Made by a program: the position numbers and the translations under genes. DNA of 64,000 nucleotides from positions 15,648,550 to 15,712,549 of the forward strand of contig NC_037596.1 in NCBI RefSeq assembly GCF_003073045.1, in the 5' to 3' direction. The notes below the pieces were generated by a model that was not told the origin of the DNA, made no database searches, and saw only the letters and a list, made by a program, of their open reading frames with translations. Within the stretch, counting starts at the first letter, position 1. The number at the start of each line of letters is the position of its first letter. Source of the DNA: Pomacea canaliculata. Lineage: Eukaryota > Mollusca > Gastropoda > Architaenioglossa > Ampullariidae. Positions 23,330 to 33,844 of the stretch are shown piece by piece.

Positions 23330-24330
23330 TATGTTCTTAAGGAACATTGTTTTCTTGCTTTGGTTTTCATGTTGTTGACTACATTTGTCCTCGAACCTCG
23401 TGATTTAGGTCAAGGACGAATGTTGTTGTCCCCCCTCCCCACCCAACTGCTCCAACTTGTGATGAAAGGGCCTAAGCCTTTAAATGACTACATGGTATAT
23501 TTATATTTAACCACAAACATATAACTGAGTCATTCTGTTTGAGAGTTGCACGAACCCACTGATGTGAATGATTTAATATTTACAGATTGTGTACGCTTGG
23601 GTTCGTATGCGTGCATGCTATGTTTTTATATGCGTGTATGCTTGTTTGTGTTTGTGTGTGTGTGTGCACGCGCAGAGATGACGCGATGTTAATTAATGCT
23701 TATAGATCGTCATGTTTATTTGTGTAGAATATATGTGAGCGTGTTAATTATTTAACGATTGAGCGAGTATGTTTTTATTACCTGTATAGTGAGGAACATG
23801 TTTTATTGGATGCAAGATTAATTGTAGAGGATTCATTCTGGTACTGCGTAATTGTTGATGCACTCACCACAAAGGCTCTTCTAGGTCGTATTTACAAATA
23901 TTTTTCAAGCCTATCAGCTGCTTCTATTTATAAACATTTACTGGGATATTGTTCTTTCTATTGAGAATTTCGAGAATATCTTGAACATTCATTTTAAAAG
24001 GTAAGCAGCGAAAGGTATTGCACGTATTAGATAAAGTTGGAACTTTATATAGGCAGGTGTGTGACCATGCAATCTTTCTCAGAAAATTAAATAAGTTTTA
24101 ACGCTATAGTCAACATTTACTGTAGTTTATACCAATTTGATATAATCAGGAAAACCTATTTTAAACATAATATAAATGTGTCTCTATTTACGCATATATA
24201 TGTCCCGTGGAAATAATGCGTCTCTAATTAATATAAAACAAAGAAGAAGAATTACAGTCATCCCTTAATCATAATATTATGAGACTTTCTTCCCCATTCA
24301 TCTGTATTTTTTTTTATTTCTGTGCTCTCT
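23330..24330. repeat. Repeat block I, copy 1 (second copy at 32,690-33,640)
   Basis: It shares long diverged stretches, in the same order and orientation, with 32,690-33,640. Examples are gaacctcgtgatttaggtca, a gatgacgcgatgt segment, aaaaggtaagcagcgaaagg and a final cagtcatccc[t/c] segment. A GT-rich tract near 23,650 is present in both. Nothing in it looks coding. Copy 2 sits immediately 5' of A5, so this is either a dispersed repeat or an old segmental duplication of receptor-flanking DNA. Confidence 0.7.
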
Positions 24331-24488
24331 TTTCAAATGTAGTGAACTGTGAAACGTACTAGTGTGTTCACAATTGACACTACTGCAATCGCCATACCCG
24401 ACATTGTAACAAAAAAGAAGACATGAGATACCCATGTTCATTCGCTTTGTATATGAATACTCATCAACATATGGTATATTTTATGTGT

Positions 24489-24650
24489 TATTCGGTCTGC
24501 TGGACCCGGTTGCATTGCTCGGGCGTAGCTAGTCCCCTGCTAGTCCCGACTAAACCCCCTTATACCCGACTAGCTAGTCTCCTCGCTTACGCCGGTTGCA
24601 CTGCTCTGGACTAGGCTCGCGACTAGCCACGTCCGAACTAGTAACTACGG
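24489..24650. repeat. GC-rich repeat with CTAGTC/GACTAG units
   Basis: This is a short GC-rich island in AT-rich DNA. It has two related copies of a segment (cccggttgcattgctcgggc and gccggttgcactgctctgga) and multiple gctagtc / gactag motifs that can pair. It is probably a small dispersed repeat of unknown class. Confidence 0.4.
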
Positions 24651-25019
24651 ACTAAGGGTTTTACAAAAACCTTCACGGGCTTTCACCGCGAAACACCAGC
24701 GGAAACATTAAGTACAAACATTAATACTAATAGGATATATAATTCTTTTTACAGTGCTAAAGAGAGAGATAATGAGTTTCCATCTACCATTTTTCCAAAT
24801 TTTATTCGATTGAAAGCATGCTTTGTTCTGAGTATAGACGATAATAGCAATGATGAGGTTAATGGAAGACACTTACAAAGTCATTTTCTGGGTTTTTCTC
24901 TAAATAGTATTCCTTTCATTAGTTTTTTTTTTGACATCTTACATAACGAAAAGCAAAATGACAACATGAAAGTTTGACTTTGTGCTTAACAACGTTTTCT
25001 GTTATTTAAAATCATTCGC

Positions 25020-25480
25020 TCACTAGTTCTCCGTTACATTTACTAAACACACAGATTTAAATGTAAACATTTTGCCAGGCATGCCAATTTAGAAAAAACT
25101 CGATATCTTACGATTTAATGACGAAGACAAAGAAAAAGAATCTGAGGACTACATAACAACTGTTCCAGCTTTCCCTATACTAAATAAATGTTTCACGATC
25201 TTTTGAACAAAATATATAAGGGCTTGGTCAATAAACAAAGATTGACTGATTACAAAGACAGGAAATAATACAATTTTTAATATCGAGTTTGATCCGCGAG
25301 TTTCGGGCGAAATCAGCTGTCGCTCATCCCTAAGTCGATCGGAACAAAAGCTGCAGGGAAACACGCGGGATGATAATATCAGACAGAACATGGGTCAGAC
25401 AACCCTTGACATGTCAGTAAAATATTTCCTTGTGTATTTTAAACTTCACAAAATCCTTCAAAGACAAACATAATGAATAG
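25020..25480. repeat. Repeat block II, copy 1 (second copy at 40,200-40,665)
   Basis: The block aligns by eye with 40,200-40,665. Shared segments include aaaaactcgatatcttacga, gacaggaaataat, cccttgacatgtcagtaaaa and aatcctt[c/t]aaag. Weaker similarity continues (26,130-26,220 versus 40,750-40,830, tgtgtgatc[t/a]cg.aaaataag). Copy 1 lies upstream of B3 and copy 2 upstream of A6. It is probably duplicated gene-flanking sequence; a dispersed repeat is the alternative. Confidence 0.7.
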
Positions 25481-26573
25481 TCTACTTTAGTCAAGCTTTC
25501 AGTATAAACACGATGTTTTTGCAAAATAATAAAAAGGACAAGCTTTCGATACAGATAATTAAACAATCTTCCATTATGTATAATAGTGAAATAATAAAAA
25601 ATACAATTGGTTTAAAAACACAGTCACAAAATGTCATAATTAAAGTGTAATACTGTTTGATATATCTAGACAGTTCGATGCAGTTTTTCAAAATTATAGG
25701 TAACGAATACCTGCACTATTTCCGGTGAAAGAGCGATTATTGAATACTTAATAAATGTCGTACACATGTTGTACATTATTTTCTCTCTCGATGTCATCAC
25801 CTCGCCTGTCGCTAAAATATGTGAAGAAATGAGGAAAACAATGAGTCTACTAAAACTACTACAATCTTATGATGGTATTAATATAGATAGACTAGCTAAA
25901 GTCTAGTATCCCTACGAGCACTGCATATCAGCGTGGCTATATTTATTAATCCACTAATCCGCTTTACTATAACAATATTTCCCATCTTGTTCGAGTCCGG
26001 ATGTAGTATTATGTTATTCTTTCGTTTGATTCAAATTTTACCACTAAAAGGATGTTTACATCAGAAAATTAACTGCTAGAAATAATGAAATAGTTGAGCT
26101 ACTAAAACTAGGTTTATTGCTCATAATAGACTATGTTATTCTTAGCGATTTTTTTGCTTTATTATAAGAGTATTGTTGATTTTATATCCTGTATGTGATC
26201 TCGGAAAATAAGGAAGATATTAGTTCTAACTTCCGGACACGAAACTGAGTGAATGTGAGAGTGGTGAAATGCACATAGCATTATTTGACCGTGTTTTGGG
26301 GTTTGAACCTGACAGCTGGCAATTAGCATAAAGCCTATTTTGAATGGTCTCTCCAGTTTTTCCCACAGCTTGCAGGTTCGTGTGTTGACTGTTGACTAAG
26401 GGGTCACGCTTTAAACTTTGGATGGAAAACTACAGTCGGCAGGACAAGGCCTCATAGCTGGTTAAAGAGAACAGAATTTCCTGGTGGATGCACTTCAGAC
26501 AGTAAGATACTTAATTACCAAGGCAACCACTTCCTTCGACTCTGTTTCACAGAAACAATTACCAGTGTAGAGA

Positions 26574-26957
26574 ATGGAAAGAAACAACGCAGTTTGCTGG
26601 ATGATACTTTTATTAGTTTTTCAAGATAATAAGGCAAGCAGCATTATAAAGTGTGAGTGTTTAAATGTTTGTAATTCACTATGATAGTAAAATAATAAAT
26701 TAAGCATTGACTCTCATTATGTTATCTTTAAAAATCGTTTAAATATTCAAACTTTTTGTATAAAAATCGTTTATTTTGTAGGTCGTTGTTCTTACTAAAA
26801 AGACAATACAACATTTCCAGTAACTTCTTTTCTAATATAAAGTTCAGTAAAAGGTTAATGTAGCACAAATGAACCCAGTGTCATTTCATTGTACACAGCT
26901 TATTTAAATGTTACGGAATAATAACACTAGTGCGAAATCGAAATATAGCAAATGATA

Positions 26958-27005
<48 letters not shown>

Positions 27006-30000
27006 TATTATGATTCACAGGTGAACGTACAGACAACAATCTGACTTACTACGAAAACAGTGTGCATGCAGAAAATACTTACGCCGATTTCAGCCATCCA
27101 CTGACCTCTGGAGACTCTGATTTTCGAATTGAAATAAAGTTGTGTGAAAATGGCACTCTGGCTGCTCAAGGCGTGTGTAAGTGCCGATGGATCTCTGGTC
27201 AAGGTCCTGTTTGTAAAAACTTAACTAATGATTCCATCTGCGGGGCCGACAACTCTACAATGCGCTTCTCTCTGCTCATTAAGAGCGAGTACAGTGATGT
27301 CCTGTGGATATTCTTTAAACAAAACGCAACTGCAGTTGTTCTGAAACACACCACTTTACATGTCACATGTAAGTTTACCTTTGCGATATTTTAATATATT
27401 ACAATAAAAACATTTAAAATATTTATATTTGACCATAACTAATAATTTCTTCAAGTACTTTATTTAAAATCTGTTCTTCCAACAGACCCTTCAAAAATCA
27501 CTGGAATGTATGTGAATGGCGAGGAAATAAATGATACACACCTTCTTGACGAGAACCGGGAGGTTAACGTCTCCTGTTTGTTTACCAGAGGAAGCCCTCC
27601 TCTCAACGTTTGTCTTGTAAGTGACACTGGACAGGAACAATCCATCTGCCGTGAAGAAGGTCCTCTAACTCTGTCCCTAGGTGTTTACAAATGTGATGAC
27701 ATGTGGCCAACCGTCAGGTGTGAGGCGCCGGGCTCTGAACTGAACAGATCTGTAGCTATTCTTTTTAAATGTGAGTTTTTTTAAATTAGTTTACATGTAT
27801 GGATGACGTTGTAGATATAGTTCAGTTGTATACATTAACTATGATGTTTTCGCTGATGCGATGCTGTGATTTTAATCAGCGATGATAGTTTTACAAAAAC
27901 AATGAATGTAAACAGATAAGGTAGACACAAACGTAATCGAAATTATTGTCCCTTTTCCAGGTCTTAGGATTTTCTCTGACACAATAAGTCAAGTTTTAGA
28001 CCTGACAAAATTTATAGGTCTTACATTTCGACTGAAATCCTACACAAATAACAGTATTAAATGCACCATGGCGTTGGCGTCATTGCATCCTCAAAGTTTG
28101 GAATTATTCTGTGAACTAAGTGGAAAGGTCCCTGATTTCAACTTGACTCTGGGCTTTGGTGATAACAAATCACGGATTACAGAAGGTAACTGGACGTTGA
28201 AAGTCACAAATGAGCAAGGAAATGCAAGCATATCTTTTGTGCTTTGCAATACCACAGCTGAAGGTTAGTCTTGAATAACATTAATTTTACATATTTAAGA
28301 ATGTATGGTTCCAATTTTAAGTTGCAATTGATATGTCTACTAAATCCAAAGATATTGTTATGCAATTTTTTAATGCAAGTTAGTATTTTTTTTTTAAATT
28401 TTGTTTCAGACAAATCGCAGGGAACAGGATATGTTTCCCCAGTCTCGCCAAACGCTCTTATAATCACTTGGTGTCTTCTATGTGTGGGCATCTTCATTGT
28501 ATCTTTTTCATCTGTTTCAGTTATCTACATAATTAAACTGCGTAGACGTGGTGAGTTCTTAGCGATAACGTGTTGAAGATTATGCATGCGTATTATTATT
28601 TTTTATTTCAACAGAAACAAGCGATAAACTGTAAAATCGTATATTTTAAATGACCTCCAGGTAGATGGAAACAGTCACACCTATCTGTTTTTTATATTTT
28701 CCAGGACGACGTCGTAGGTATGTTGTTTACATTTTGTTTAATATATATATATATATTTAGTTAGATGTGCAGCCTACATGTAAAATACGTGTAAATATAT
28801 CTTTAGCACATATGTTTGGTCAAAAGTGTTGTGTATTGATTGCGTTGTTTGTTAGTATGATTTTACCGCTAACATGAACTGTATTTTAAAAAAAAATTTA
28901 ACCTATTTTTTTTTCTTTAAAGCTGTATACTGCTTTCATTGCACAGCATGATAAAGAAATAGCAGAGAAACAAAAGAAACTCGGCAATTGATAAGAAAAA
29001 TTGGCGAAACATCTACTCTAATGACAGTCACGTAGGAACTAAACAAAGGTTTTACTTCACAAAATAATTACAAAAATCCAAACTTCTTTTCTTTTTATAT
29101 TTATTATTAAAGTTTTAGATTTATCGATGACGATGATGATTGGTATTTCTTCTTTTCTTTAGACTGCATGTCACGGAAACTGAAGCAAATACAAACAACG
29201 GAGCAGAGGAGGACGTGGAATTTGATGCCACTTGTACGTTACTAAGAAACAGAGCTGTATTGTTACACATTATCATTTCATATAGTTAATGAATAAAAAC
29301 AGAATTTCTTCTTTAATTCCTAAAGAGCACAGTTTCTTTAAAGGTGCTTAATAATTCTTTTTGCTTCTGTCCAAATGTTAAACAATGCCTACAGTTATTA
29401 AGGTATTTTTAAAAAAAATAGAAACCGCAGTTTCCCTCAAAGTTCACTGACATTTTAATTTTGGAAAACGTTTCATTGAACACATTATGGTAGTTTAGGT
29501 GCTGGTATAAAACGAACTTATCTCACTACAAGCTGTTGTGTCTATGAGAACAACTTGTTGTCATATGTTAGTCTTATGCATGCTTTCCATTAATAAAGAA
29601 CGACATCTTTAAGGAGAAAAATGAAGAAAAATGTAATGCAAACCAACCAAAAGAGCCCCTCTATTATGGTTTTCAGTTAAGGTAGCAAATCCTTTCTGTC
29701 TAATATTCATTTGAATTTTTCTTCAGACAACGACACCAGGTACCATACCTTTGCTTGTTCTCTAGCTACATTCCAGGTAAAGATAACAACACTTCTCACT
29801 TTTATTCTATGCAATGTGACACAATAATGACACATTATCCTTATTTGAGTAAACATTGTAGGTAATCTTAAAACGGAAATTAATTGTCGTGACTTTTAAA
29901 AATTTTAATACCAATGAAATTTATTTTTTGCGTGATGCTTGAAACGTCTGTCCATACTATAATATTCCGATTTTTTAACATTAGAATTTAAATTATATAT

Positions 30001-30405
30001 TGTCACTTATATCTTATGCTTATTTAAATGCACTTTTTATATTGCGCATTAAGAGAGTTTTCTTAAGGACTGAACTTTTCTAAATCAGGTTAAGATCGGT
30101 GCAGAGCATTAAAATCTGATAGCAAGTGATGTAGCTTATAAAATTTAAGCTGTGTTGGGTGTAGCCACACATATAAAATATATAAATATAGGAATAAACA
30201 GAGGGAAGAGTTTTTTGTGTTATTGTTCTTGTTCTTGTAATAGCACCGGATGTCTACTTCGGCCAGTACCAATGATCGTCTCGTTTACCTGGAGCTAGAC
30301 TTCACAGAAAAAGCAACATCTGATGTGGTTATTGGTTCCAAAGCCGAGACACAGTATGCCGACATTAACTTTGCAGCGACCGTTACATCAAGTACGGAAC
30401 GGTGA
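26574..30405 (+). CDS. B3: three-Ig-domain type I receptor with ITIM and ITSM in its cytoplasmic tail, 483 aa
   Basis: Nine exons join to 1452 nt: 26574-26652, 27021-27368, 27486-27770, 27961-28263, 28410-28550, 28705-28717, 29163-29233, 29727-29776, 30244-30405. A signal peptide (MERNNAVCWMILLLVF) is followed by domain 1 (KLCEN..VCKCRWI..MRFSLLI), domain 2 (VNVSCLFTRGSPPLNVCLV, VRCEAPGSELNRSVAI) and domain 3 (ELFCELSGKVPDFNLTL, GNWTLKVTNEQGN). A TM helix spans about 355-380, then KLRRR. The tail of about 100 residues ends with LVYLEL (Tyr445), which fits the ITIM pattern [SIVL]xYxx[LIV], and TQYADI (Tyr468), which fits the ITSM pattern TxYxx[VI]. In known receptors such motifs recruit SH2 phosphatases or adaptors once phosphorylated; that role here is inferred. 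Ectodomain junctions are phase 1, tail junctions phases 1, 2, 1, 0, all GT-AG. A likely poly(A) signal is near 31,083. Confidence 0.9.
26958..27006 (+). repeat. (CAT)n microsatellite just upstream of the B3 domain-1 splice acceptor
   Basis: About sixteen near-perfect CAT repeats end 12 nt before the acceptor AG (27019-27020) of B3 exon 2. The tract occupies the place where a branch point and polypyrimidine tract are expected, so length changes could alter use of this exon. Skipping it would keep the frame (348 nt, phase 1 on both sides). Confidence 0.95.
28923..28962 (+). CDS. Possible alternative short-tail terminal exon of B3
   Basis: A strong acceptor (tttttttctttaaag) lies in the intron after the 13-nt exon 28705-28717. 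Reading on in the phase-2 frame gives CILLSLHSMIKK and a stop at 28960-28962. If used instead of the 29163 exon it would yield a receptor with TM helix but no ITIM or ITSM. This rests only on a splice-site-like sequence and frame. Confidence 0.3.
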
Positions 30406-32395
30406 TGGTGATCATCAATGGCGACGAAATTTGCTGTTTTCTATCGATACTGTGATTGCTTCCCTTTGCCAATATTTATTTTGAGCTGCTATTTGTTTTC
30501 TGTAAAGTCATGTTCTCGATTTATGACGGAGATACTTTTTTTAAAACAGTGCTTCGTAATTGTGTTGTTGAGTGTACACTGTTATTTTTTTCCGGAGCCT
30601 CACTTAAGTTTAATGTTTTGTGCTTTTAGCAAACACCTGGCTTGCTGTATGGCAGTGGGTAATATGTAAGTATATGCAATACAAGAGACTGTACAGTAAA
30701 TTTTTGTTGTTGCCTTGTATGTAAAATAATGTCATCTATGTTTTATCTAAAAAGCAAGAATGTTTTGATTATAAATTAACTGATTTTGTTATGGGAAGAT
30801 TGCCTCATATCAACTATTAAAAAAAGTTTGCTTCCTTTTGTCTCACAATTATTTAAAATTAATTATTAAGATTATTTCACATGTCTTCTTGGTTTTTATT
30901 ATTAGTAGTTTATAACTGGTATTCTCGCCTGTGTTTTGTATACAGCGGTAAGTGTCCAAAATAAAGAAATGCAACTAAAATATAATATCCGGGACAGATG
31001 CAGTAGGTAAAAATTATGGAATCGTGTTATTGCTTACTATGATTTTACTTAAAAGGGGACCAGCTCTTAGAAACTGTAAATAAATAAAGATTTTAAAAGC
31101 CATTTTATTGTTATTTGTATTTGTTGTTTTTATTTTAAATGCAGAAGAACATGCATACATAATCCTATTAAAGCCTAAAACTGAAATTATTTAAGTTTTG
31201 GCCACCTTTTTTATAGAACACTGATTCACTTGCCCTCTCTCTATATATATACACACACACTGGCATCCGTTTTATCTTTCAAAACAGCTATTCAAATATC
31301 AGTAGGAGGAAGAATGCGGCTTAGATTGCAATAAATTTAATACTAACATTGTAAAGGTAGCAAAACAAACAATAGGAGTTAAATGCACTTTTAAAAAGCT
31401 GCCAAATATTGCAAAATATTTGTGCTCTTGCATAAGTCTGCCTTTTCCGAAACAGCTACAAGGAGTAGTTATTCACAAACTAACATGACACTGACGAATC
31501 AAGAACTTTTTTGTTATCATTTAGCTTACACATTTATTTCCCTTTTGTAATTTCATTTGAGTGAATTTTTATGTTGTGGTTTTATAAGTAAAGTTTATCT
31601 AACCTGTCATTTTTCGTGATGTTATTTTCACAATTAGAAGTCAGCAAAGAAAATAAAGGTTGCATTCTTTAGGGTTTGATACAGTAATTATGGTGAAACT
31701 TCTCTTCGCATATTGATGCAAATAAAACGTTTTAATTACAAAATGTTATCCGTGGTTGACATATTGTCGGTATAACAATATTTTGTGTGTGTGTGGGTGA
31801 TAAATAAAAACTCAACAGTATTGTAAAGACAGATAATTGCAGATACACAATCCAAACTTTATTTTTTTGCTGATAAATCATAGTCTATTGCTATAGTTAC
31901 GTCTCTTTAAAATCCTCATTGGGTCTGGGTCATACTCCATCAAGCCTAGGTCTCTATATTGTAAAGAACATAGACACAAAATTCTGTTCTCTTTTACTTG
32001 CTGCAAACATCTACCAAAATTCAGTGCACCGATGTCAAAAGAAAATAATCAGTAAGTTTTAAATATAAGAAATTAAAACATAAATACATTTAAACTAAAT
32101 AATTTAAAAATCAATGATAATTAAAAATATTTGTTTTAATTTGCAAGTGCTAAAATAGGTGCAATGTCACGCACTTTTCGATTTCTGATGTTAAATTCAG
32201 ATAAACTATTAGCAACTATTTCCTTCTTTTCGGAACGAACTTGTAGTTTTGTTGCAAATGATAAACAACTCTCTGTTTACTCCCATAGAACATTCATAGA
32301 TCCCGATATCTTGGTATCAGCTTTTACGAAGCTCTTAAACCTCGAGGTGCAAACACCAGCTTGAAACAAAGCATCGCCTTGGCGAACGGTGCGAC

Positions 32396-32445
32396 ATACG
32401 CACACGCACACGCACACGCACGTGCACGCACGCGCACACACAAAA
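32396..32445. repeat. (CA)n/(CG CA)n microsatellite
   Basis: This is an alternating purine-pyrimidine tract (acacgcacacgcacgtgcac and similar) lying directly 5' of the LINE fragment. It is a simple sequence repeat with Z-DNA-like composition and no coding value. Confidence 0.9.
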
Positions 32446-32533
32446 GAAAAGCCTTAACTTCCTAGGATCAGTACCATTCGTGATTATATCACCATTGATG
32501 TAACTTAAACTCTAATCTGTTGCCTTTGTGCTA

Positions 32534-32638
32534 TCAAAGATGGACTATTGTAATTCTCTTTTAGCTCGCATTCCCAAGTATCTTCTTGACAGACTTCAAA
32601 GGATCCAGAATAGCGCTGCTCACCTCATCTGTACATCA
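32534..32638 (+). mobile_element. LINE fragment (CR1/L2-like reverse-transcriptase C-terminal motif)
   Basis: Read from 32534 the sequence is SKMDYCNSLLARIPK followed by YLLDRLQRIQNSAAHLI. This is the well-known xDYCNSLLxGxPxxxxxxLQxxQNxAARL segment downstream of the reverse-transcriptase core in CR1/L2-group LINEs. Only about 35 codons are clear and the frame closes just after. It is a short, old fragment. Confidence 0.85.
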
Positions 32639-32689
32639 GTAAATTAACTCGTTGAAGGCTCTCTTTATTATCATCGTCAACATGTGATC

Positions 32690-33640
32690 TGAAGAGCATT
32701 GTTTCCCTGGTTTGTTGACTGCATTTGAACCTCGTGATTTATGTCAAGGACGAAGGTTCATATCCCCCATCCCTTCGCGACCCCTTCTGCGCAGTTCGCA
32801 GTCGTAAGGCCTAGGCCTTTAGATGACTAGATAGTATGTTTATATTTTACCACAAAACGTGTCAGGCTGTGTGAGAGTTGCGCACATGAACAGATATAAA
32901 TATTTTCTTATTCACGTATTGTGTGCGCTTGGGTTCATCTGTGTGCATGCGTGTTATGTTTGTGTGTGTTTTCATAGATGACGCGATGTGCGTTGATATT
33001 TATAAATAGACATGTTTATTAATGGGCTATTTAAGTGTTCGTTATTTGACAAGTATGCGGATGAATTTGTATATCTTTATTATCTGTGGAGTGTTGAGCA
33101 TGTTTTAGTGGATCTAGTGTCATTTGAAGATAGTAATTTTGGACCTACCTAATTTCTGATGTTTTCTTTGCAGAGGGGCTTAAGCCCAAATGAGTAGATC
33201 GCCATACACTTCGACTGAGATATAGTTTTTACAGCTCGACTGAAGAACTCGAGGAAATCATTCATTGTAAAAGGTAAGCAGTGAAAGGCATTGAGCCATT
33301 TAGATAAAGTGGGAGTTGAATTTAGCAAAATTTGCGACTATGCAATCCTCCTTAGAGAAATTTCGAAGTTTTATTGCATTAGTCAACACCTTCTGTAGCG
33401 TGCACCAGTTTGATATCATTGGGGGAAAGTTATTTAAGGCATAATATATATATATGTTTTTATTTATTTCACTTTGAACGGGTCGTTGAACCATTAAATG
33501 AGCAGTTCAGATAAGTTCTTCATATGTACATGAAATAATATGTGCCCCAATGGAAATAAGACAAGATATTTGAATTAACAAGCAGGAGTGAAAACACAGA
33601 GCCATCCCTGAATCAAATTATGTTAATTTCTTCCCCTAGC
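32690..33640. repeat. Repeat block I, copy 2 (first copy at 23,330-24,330)
   Basis: Shared landmarks are gaacctcgtgatttatgtca, gatgacgcgatgt, aaaaggtaagcagtgaaagg and agccatccctgaatcaaat. The copies are clearly diverged, with many substitutions and small indels. This copy ends about 200 bp before the A5 signal-peptide exon. Confidence 0.7.
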
Positions 33641-33844
33641 ATAAAGGGCGTTATGGTTTGAAATGTATTTACCTCAGACATTGTGTTGACGACTGACTGT
33701 AACGCATCCTACGCTAAGCAAATGTAACCACGCTAACTGTAATGTGAAGTGCAATGGTTGGTCTGGAGACTTATTATAGAGGCTTTACATTTTTCACAGT
33801 ATTGCTCAAGTACCTTCTTGATATCAAATTCATCTTCAGCAAAT

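Larger units (their letters stand above)
19697..26573. other. Long repeat-rich intergenic region between A4 and B3
   Basis: It holds the 3' flank of A4, a GC-richer repeat block at about 21,100-21,750 with short tandem units, an unrecognised open frame at 21,895-22,164, two blocks that recur elsewhere in the window (23.3-24.3 and 25.0-25.5 kb), and a GC-rich repeat at about 24.5 kb. The B3 leader and promoter must lie at the right end, but no clear TATA box was seen. The rest is AT-rich DNA without recognisable genes. Confidence 0.5.
30406..33839. other. B3 3' flank and intergenic DNA to A5
   Basis: It holds the B3 3' UTR (possible poly(A) signal near 31,083), a CA-rich microsatellite (32,396-32,445), a LINE reverse-transcriptase scrap (32,534-32,638) and repeat block I copy 2 (32,690-33,640). 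The open stretches at 30,418-30,669 and 32,164-32,364 have no recognisable protein features. I see no other gene. Confidence 0.5.
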
